Source: DASPWW01 sp963756745
GTDB lineage: Bacteria > Actinomycetota > Thermoleophilia > Solirubrobacterales > 70-9
NCBI GenBank assembly: GCA_963756745.1
Contig: CAVWOU010000010.1
Location: forward strand, 620,001-684,000
Direction: 5' to 3'
Length of the DNA stretch: 64,000 nt
Shown: piece by piece, positions 59,238 to 64,000 of the stretch
Layout of the letters: the number at the start of each line of letters is the position of its first letter
How positions within the stretch are numbered: position 1 is the stretch's first letter
Notes under the pieces: model-generated
What the model saw: the letters and a program-made list of their open reading frames with translations, nothing else
The model's database searches: none
Told to the model about the DNA's origin: nothing
Made by a program: the position numbers and the translations under genes

Positions 59238-59489
59238 ATGGCGCACAAGAAGGGACTTGGATCGAGCCGGAACGGCCGCGACTCGAACCCAAAGATGCTC
59301 GGCGTCAAGGTGTTCGCCGGGCAGCGGGTCGGTGGCGGCGAGATCATCGTGCGCCAGCGCGGGACTCGGTTCCGCGCCGGCGACGGCGTCGGGATTGGCC
59401 GCGACCACACGCTGTTCGCCACCCGTGCGGGCGTGGTCGAGTTCGATTCGGGCCACCGCGGTCGCCTGGTCTCGGTAGTCGAGGAGTAG
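59238..59489 (+). CDS. rpmA: 50S ribosomal protein L27
   Basis: An 83-residue L27: MAHKKGLGSSRNGRDSNPKM then LGVKVFAGQRVGGGEIIVRQ RGTRFRAGDGVGIGRDHTLF, with the conserved GxGSSxNGRDSxxxxLGVK start that lies by the peptidyl-transferase centre. Its ATG overlaps the restored rplU stop (TAATG), so rplU and rpmA are coupled only in the corrected frame. Confidence 0.95.
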   Translation: MAHKKGLGSSRNGRDSNPKMLGVKVFAGQRVGGGEIIVRQRGTRFRAGDGVGIGRDHTLFATRAGVVEFDSGHRGRLVSVVEE

Positions 59490-59502
59490 CGCTCCCGCGC
59501 TC

Positions 59503-59508
59503 TAACCT
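59503..59508 (+). promoter_or_regulatory. -10 hexamer TAACCT of obgE
   Basis: TAACCT ends 7 nt before the GTG at 59516. Confidence 0.35.
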
Positions 59509-59515
59509 CGCGGTC

Positions 59516-60805
59516 GTGCTGTACGACCGGGCAAGAATCCATGTCGAGGGTGGTCGCGGCGGCGACGGCTGCGTGAGCTTTCGCCGCGAGGCCCACGTGC
59601 CCAAGGGCGGGCCCGATGGGGGGGACGGGGGGCGCGGCGGCGATGTCGTGCTCGTGTGCGATCGCTCGCTGCGCGACCTCGCGGCCCTGCACCAGGGCGG
59701 CCACTTCCGCGCCGGCCGGGGCGCGCACGGGGAGGGCAAGCGCCGCCACGGTGCGCACGGCGACGACCGCGTCCTCCCGGTCCCGCCCGGGACCGAGGTG
59801 AGCGGGCTCGGCGGGGAGCGGTTCGACCTCACCGATCCCGGGCAGCGCGCCGTTGTCGCACACGGCGGCGCCGGAGGGCACGGAAACAAGCGCTTCGCGA
59901 GCGCGACCCGTCAGGCACCCCGATTCGCCGAGCGCGGGCTGGAGGGCGAGTCCGGGTGGATCGAGCTTCGCCTCCGCCTCCTCGCCGACGTGGGGCTGGT
60001 CGGGCTCCCGAACGCGGGCAAGTCCTCGCTGCTCGGACGGCTCACCCGCGCCGCGCCCAAGGTCGCCGACTACCCGTTCACGACGGTGGAGCCGGTCCTG
60101 GGGACGCTCGATGCGGACGATCGCCAACTCGTGCTCGCCGACATCCCCGGGCTGATCGAGGGCGCCGCGGAGGGGGCCGGGCTCGGGCACGAGTTCCTGG
60201 CACATGTCGAGAGATGCCGGATGTTGGTCCACGTCGTCGACGTCGCCGGCGAGGACCCGATGGGCGCCTACGAGACGGTGCGCGGCGAGCTGTCCGCCTA
60301 TGGCGCGGGACTCGAGGCGCTTCCGGAGCTGGTCGTGCTCTCGAAGCGCGATCTCGCGCCCGATGAGGCGATCGAGCGGGCGCTCGCCGAGTGGCGCGAG
60401 CGACTCGCGGACCGGGCCGTCGGCGTTCTCGCGGTCTCCGCGGTCACGGGAGCCGGGATCGACGAGCTTCGGCGCGAGATCCTCTCCAACGTGCCGGAGG
60501 ATGAGCCGGGCGCGCAGACGCGGCGGGCCGCGGCGGAGCCGAGCTTCGAGACGGAGCACCGCGTCTACCGGCCAGCCGGCGTCGGGGGCTTCGCGGTCGA
60601 GCGCGAGGACGGTGGCGCGTTCCGTGTCGAGGGCAGGGGGATCGAGCTCCTCGTCCGCCGCCACGACCTCTCCAACGATCAGGCCCTCGCCTACCTCGAG
60701 CAGCGCCTGCGCGAGATCGGGGTGCTGAAGGCGCTCCGTGACGCCGGGTTCGAGGCCGGCGACGAGGTGCGGATCGGGGACGAATCCTTCGAGCTGCAGA
60801 TCTAG
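59516..60805 (+). CDS. obgE: GTPase ObgE/CgtA
   Basis: A 429-residue Obg GTPase. The Gly-rich Obg fold (DRARIHVEGGRGGDGCVSFR REAHVPKGGPDGGDGGRGGD) spans about residues 1-160; the G domain begins with VGLPNAGKSSLLGRLTRAAP (G1, about 163-171), then DIPGLIEGAAEGAGLGHEFL (G3) and LSKRDLAPDE (G4), and the OCT domain is at the C-terminus. It aids 50S assembly and stress signalling. Start GTG. Neighbours rplU, rpmA and proB match the common synteny. Confidence 0.96.
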   Translation: MLYDRARIHVEGGRGGDGCVSFRREAHVPKGGPDGGDGGRGGDVVLVCDRSLRDLAALHQGGHFRAGRGAHGEGKRRHGAHGDDRVLPVPPGTEVSGLGGERFDLTDPGQRAVVAHGGAGGHGNKRFASATRQAPRFAERGLEGESGWIELRLRLLADVGLVGLPNAGKSSLLGRLTRAAPKVADYPFTTVEPVLGTLDADDRQLVLADIPGLIEGAAEGAGLGHEFLAHVERCRMLVHVVDVAGEDPMGAYETVRGELSAYGAGLEALPELVVLSKRDLAPDEAIERALAEWRERLADRAVGVLAVSAVTGAGIDELRREILSNVPEDEPGAQTRRAAAEPSFETEHRVYRPAGVGGFAVEREDGGAFRVEGRGIELLVRRHDLSNDQALAYLEQRLREIGVLKALRDAGFEAGDEVRIGDESFELQI

Positions 60806-60812
60806 GCGCTCC

Positions 60813-60818
60813 TAGACT
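60813..60818 (+). promoter_or_regulatory. -10 hexamer TAGACT of proB
   Basis: TAGACT ends 6 nt before ATG 60825; the same hexamer precedes clpP. Confidence 0.4.
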
Positions 60819-60824
60819 GCGGCC

Positions 60825-61913
60825 ATGACCGTGGTCGCGAAGCTCGGGTCCGCGATCGTCGCCGACGATGACGGCGAGCTGCGCTCGGCGGTGCTCGACA
60901 GCGTCTGCGAGCAGGTGGCCGAGCTGAACCGGAGCGGGGAGAACGTGGCGCTCGTGACCTCGGGCGCGATCGCGCGGGGGAGGCGGGTGATGGAGCTGTC
61001 CGCTCGACCCGAGGCGGTCGACGAGCTGCAGGCAGCGTCGGCAGTCGGCCAGGGCTCGCTGTTTCGCGCCTACGAGGAGCGCCTCACGCGCCACGACGTC
61101 CGCGCGGCGCAGGTCCTGCTGACCGCGTTCGACGTCTCCGCCCGCACGCAGTACCTGAACGCCCGCGGCACCCTGCGGCGGCTTCTGGCGTGGCGCGTGG
61201 TCCCGGTCGTGAACGAGAACGACACCACGGCGACGGACGAGATCACGTTCGGCGACAACGACTTTCTCTCCGCCCAGGTGGCGATCCTGCTCGAGGCGCG
61301 CCTGCTCGTGCTGCTGACCGACACGGCCGGGCTGCACACCGCGGACCCGAGGACCGCGAGCGGCGCCGAGCTGATCGAGGAGGTGACCGATTTCGCGCAG
61401 CTCGAGCACTACGAGATCGGCGATCGCAGCTCGGAATTCGGGCTCGGCGGGATGCGGAGCAAGGTGAGGGCGGCGGAGATGGCGAGCGCGGCGGGGATCC
61501 CCGTCGTCGTGTGCGACGGGACCGAGCCGGGAACGCTCACCCGCGCGGCCGCGGGGGAGCCGGTAGGGACGCGGTTCGCCTCCCAGCCGAAGCGGGCTCC
61601 GAGCTTCAAGCTGTGGCTGCGCTACGCGAAGCCCGCGCGGGGGCGAGTGGTCGTCGACGACGGCGCGGCGCGCGTCCTGCGCGAGCGCGGGAGCAGCCTG
61701 CTTCCGGTAGGGATCACCGCGGTCGAGGGCACCTTCGCCGCCGGCGACGCGGTCGAGGTGGCGACCGACGGCGATCTCGTCGGGAAGGGGATCGTCAACT
61801 ACTCCGCCGCCGAGCTGGGGCGGATCAAGGGGATGAAGTCAGCCGAGGTCCGCGAGCTGATGCCGCACGCCTCCGAGGAGGCCGTGCACCGCGACTACTT
61901 CGTGCTCACCTGA
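60825..61913 (+). CDS. proB: glutamate 5-kinase
   Basis: A 362-residue ProB: amino-acid kinase domain (VVAKLGSAIVADDDGELRSA, VALVTSGAIARGRRVMELSA, VNENDTTATDEITFGDNDFL SAQVAILLEARLLVLLTDTA GLHT) and a C-terminal PUA domain (residues ~280-360, RGRVVVDDGAARVLRERGSS). It makes glutamyl-5-phosphate, the first step to proline. It is followed, after a decayed gene on the other strand, by proA, the next pathway enzyme. Confidence 0.95.
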   Translation: MTVVAKLGSAIVADDDGELRSAVLDSVCEQVAELNRSGENVALVTSGAIARGRRVMELSARPEAVDELQAASAVGQGSLFRAYEERLTRHDVRAAQVLLTAFDVSARTQYLNARGTLRRLLAWRVVPVVNENDTTATDEITFGDNDFLSAQVAILLEARLLVLLTDTAGLHTADPRTASGAELIEEVTDFAQLEHYEIGDRSSEFGLGGMRSKVRAAEMASAAGIPVVVCDGTEPGTLTRAAAGEPVGTRFASQPKRAPSFKLWLRYAKPARGRVVVDDGAARVLRERGSSLLPVGITAVEGTFAAGDAVEVATDGDLVGKGIVNYSAAELGRIKGMKSAEVRELMPHASEEAVHRDYFVLT

Positions 61914-62036
61914 GCAATGAGCTCGCGGATCCCCGTGCGGGACGGCTACTCATTGACCTTCGACGAACTTGCCGAATGGCCTCCGGGCCGCCGAGGTCGG
62001 AGTCGCTCGCCCCGAGCCCGCGATCAGGTCGCCGCG

Positions 62037-63083
62037 CTAGTCCTTCAGCTTCACCTTGACCGTGTCGGTGGCCGCGGTGCCGCTCGGATCGCTCGCCGTG
62101 GCCTCGACCTTGACCTTGCCCTTGCCCTTCTCCTCGAACCGGTTTCGGGCCTTTCGCTTGAGCTTGGCCTTGACCATGGTCTTCTGGTTCGGCCGCGAGT
62201 TCTGTCGTGGTCTCCTTGATCTTCTTGCCCTCCGACGACCAGGGTCGAGGCGACGTTGGCGGTGGCGGAGAACTTGATCTTCTTCTTCACCTTCTGCTTC
62301 TTCGCCCCGAGGTCGAGGGTCAGGGGCTCCGGCGCGGCCCGCCGCCGCGGCGGGGGCAGGGGCTTCGGGCGGGGTCGGCGGAGTGGGATCGGCCGTCACC
62401 ACCTGGAAGGCGCCGATGCGGGCCGTGCGGGTCCGGTGCCAGGGAAAGACGCCATCGGGGTCCCGTAGGCCCGCCGGATGAAGAAGGCGCTCGTGTCGGT
62501 GGAACTCCGCATGGACCGAATCCCTGGTGCAGGTGTTGTCCGCCGCATAGGAGGTCGACGGGTCCGAGAAGCGGATGATCAGACCGCCTCCGGGGAAGCT
62601 AAACGGTGCCTCCGCGGTGAACTGAAGATCGAAGTTGCCCACCGTCGTATCGCCGCGCGGTATGCAGCGGCGTCTGGTCGTTGCTGACCACCTGTTTGAA
62701 CGGCTCGCCCTGCGGCGATCGTCCCGTTCGAACCGTGCGCGCCAGGTCGATATCGAGTTCGATATCGGCGTCGTTTACGGCGTCCGTGTCAAAGGCGAGG
62801 TGTCGCCGTTGTTGAGCTCGAAGGAGGGGACGTTCTGGTAGATGAACGCGGCGAAGGGCGCGCCACTGGTCAGGGCCGCTGGTGCCGGTGCCGAACGGGA
62901 AGCAGTGCTCCTGGGGTCGTTCGGGAACACGGTACCGTTGCCGCTGGGCGGTTCCCTGCGACGCCGACGCAGCGACGCCGACGCGATTACGGCCACGGCC
63001 GAGTCTTGAGCCTCCTGCTCCGTGCTGCGCCCCGGATCAGGGCCTCCCGTGACTCTTTGGTCGACCTTCGAGCGCGCCTTCAT
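62037..63083 (-). pseudogene. secreted protein gene with many frame changes
   Basis: On the minus strand fragments in alternating frames join into one plausible protein: N-terminal EHCFPFGTGTSG..., FAAFIYQNVPSFELNNGDT then DAVNDADIELDIDLARTVRT, VVSNDQTPL, then VGNFDLQFTAEAPFSFPGGG LIIRFSDPSTSYAADNTCTR, TSAFFIRRAY then DPDGVFPWHR, IGAFQVVTADPTPP, a Pro/Ala linker, KVKKKIKFSATANVASTLVV, KKIKETTTELA and NQKTMVKAKLKRKARNRFEE to KVKVEATASDPSGTAATDTV. The last is the Lys-rich C-terminal domain common in exported Thermoleophilia proteins. At least six frame switches occur in about 1 kb, so no intact product is made, if the assembly is correct. Confidence 0.75.
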
Positions 63084-63219
63084 TTGCTCCTCCCTCTGTA
63101 CTAGACCGTCCCCGATATGAGTACCTGCGGCGCGAGCATAATGGTTTGCAAGCGAATGCGCAATCCGGACTGGTCCGGGGCGTGGTCGAGTATTCGCGGC
63201 TCACGCCGCATGCTCCGGC

Positions 63220-63225
63220 TACCCT
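63220..63225 (+). promoter_or_regulatory. -10 hexamer TACCCT of proA
   Basis: TACCCT ends 6 nt before ATG 63232. Confidence 0.35.
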
Positions 63226-63231
63226 GTTCGC

Positions 63232-64000
63232 ATGTCCACAGCGACGATCAGCGTTGCCGATGCCTGCGCGGCCGCGAAGCGCGCTACGCACGAACTCGGG
63301 ACGGCGAAGACCGAGGCGAAGAACGCGGCCTTGGAGCGACTCGCCGAGCTGCTCGGCGAGCGCAAGGACGAGTTGCTGGAGGCGAACGCCGCCGACCTCG
63401 CCGACGAGCGGGCCGCGGACCTGACGGCGGCCCTGCGCGACCGTCTGACGCTCGACGAGGCGCGCATCGAGGCGATGGCACGAGGGCGTGCGCGAGATCG
63501 CGGCGCTGCCCGACCCGGTGGGCGAGGTGGTCGAGGAGCGCACGCTCGCCAGCGGCCTCGAGATGAGGAAGGTGCGCGTGCCGCTGGGCGTGGTCGCGGT
63601 CGTCTACGAGGCGCGACCGAACGTCACGGTCGACTGCGCCGCGCTGTGCATCAAGTCGGGCAACGCGATCGTGCTGCGTGGGTCGAGCTACGCGGAGCGC
63701 TCCAACGGGGCGCTCGCCGCGCTGGTCAAGGATGCCGCCCAGGAGGCGGGCCTCCCCGCGGATGCGGTCGCGCTGCTCGGAAGTGATCGCTCCGAGCTGG
63801 CCGAGCTGGCCGGCGCGGAGGGGCTGGTGGACCTGATCATCCCGCGCGGGGGCGAGGGCCTGAAGGAGGCGCTCAAGGAGGTCGCGAAGGTGCCCGTGAT
63901 GTATGCGGCGTCCGGGAACTGCCACGTGTACGTCCACGAGGACGCCGACCTCGAGATGGCGCGGGCCATCGCTTACAACGCGAAGGTCCAGCGGCCCGGG
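63232..64000 (+). pseudogene. proA: gamma-glutamyl-phosphate reductase, frameshifted and cut by the window edge
   Basis: The start is normal (ATISVADACAAAKRATHELG, then ALERLAELLGERKDELLEAN AADL...RLTLDEARIEAMA). At about 63479-63482 one extra base (ATGGCACGAGG for ATGGCxGAGG) shifts the frame. The next frame runs EGVREIAALPDPVGEVVEER then TLASGLEMRKVRVPLGVVAV VYEARPNVTVDCAALCIKSG NAIVLRGSSYAERSNGALAA and onward through the window end, the ALDH-type ProA core. It would make glutamate semialdehyde from the ProB product. If the indel is real, proline synthesis needs another route, so an assembly error is likely. Confidence 0.8.

Overview
The window comes from a high-GC actinobacterium, most likely of class Thermoleophilia (Solirubrobacterales or Gaiellales type). 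The basis is GC-rich codon use, several NTF2-like proteins that begin MSQENVE or MSRENVE (a family I know to be expanded in that class), a secreted protein with a Lys-rich C-terminal domain typical of the class, and actinobacterial gene families (F420-type nitroreductase, DUF899, HxlR, MMPL). The taxonomic call is an inference from protein style; no rRNA gene is present.

Layout. Positions 1-3480 hold the end of a LuxR-type regulator and an ECF sigma - cupin - NmrA - DUF1772 operon. Positions 3481-5335 are a decayed patch: an HNH-nuclease remnant, a D-arm-less tRNA-His-like sequence, a DUF1801 fragment, a 33-codon zinc-finger ORF and a frameshifted two-helix membrane peptide. Positions 5333-13760 carry scattered single genes (monooxygenase-like, DUF2269, two alpha/beta hydrolases, PEBP, phosphatase, VOC, DHFR-like, F420-type) and two more broken genes. 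Positions 13756-20170 are an accessory block of NTF2-like paralogs, two DUF899 proteins and small ORFs. Positions 20361-25731 are repair and proteostasis genes (VOC, stand-alone NHEJ polymerase, HxlR, Lon, Tag). Positions 25780-34162 run leftward: lipase-like, MMPL, then a cytochrome P450 - enoyl-CoA hydratase - MFS - MarR group. Positions 34219-40376 hold DUF2283, an ECF sigma-Ogt pair, VOC, CorA, CtaG and a spermidine-synthase-like membrane protein.

Positions 40455-64000 are a rightward housekeeping arm: tig, clpP, beta-helix, clpX, valS, folC, zinc ribbon, ndk, maf, mreBCD-mrdA-rodA (elongasome), rng, rplU, rpmA, obgE, proB, proA. Co-location of tig, clpP and clpX and of the rod-shape genes is usual for bacteria; the Mre-Rng-L21-L27-Obg-ProB-ProA order is a conserved synteny.

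Three patterns cut across the genes. (1) Fifteen starts have a TANNNT hexamer 6-9 nt before the start codon, which suggests widespread leaderless transcription. (2) Several conserved genes (maf, rplU tail, proA, a small membrane peptide) carry single-base frame changes, and one secreted-protein gene carries many, which raises either assembly error or decay. (3) Two genes (a THEP1-like NTPase and an enoyl-CoA hydratase) have lost their middles in frame, and an ECF sigma factor has lost its C-terminal domain.
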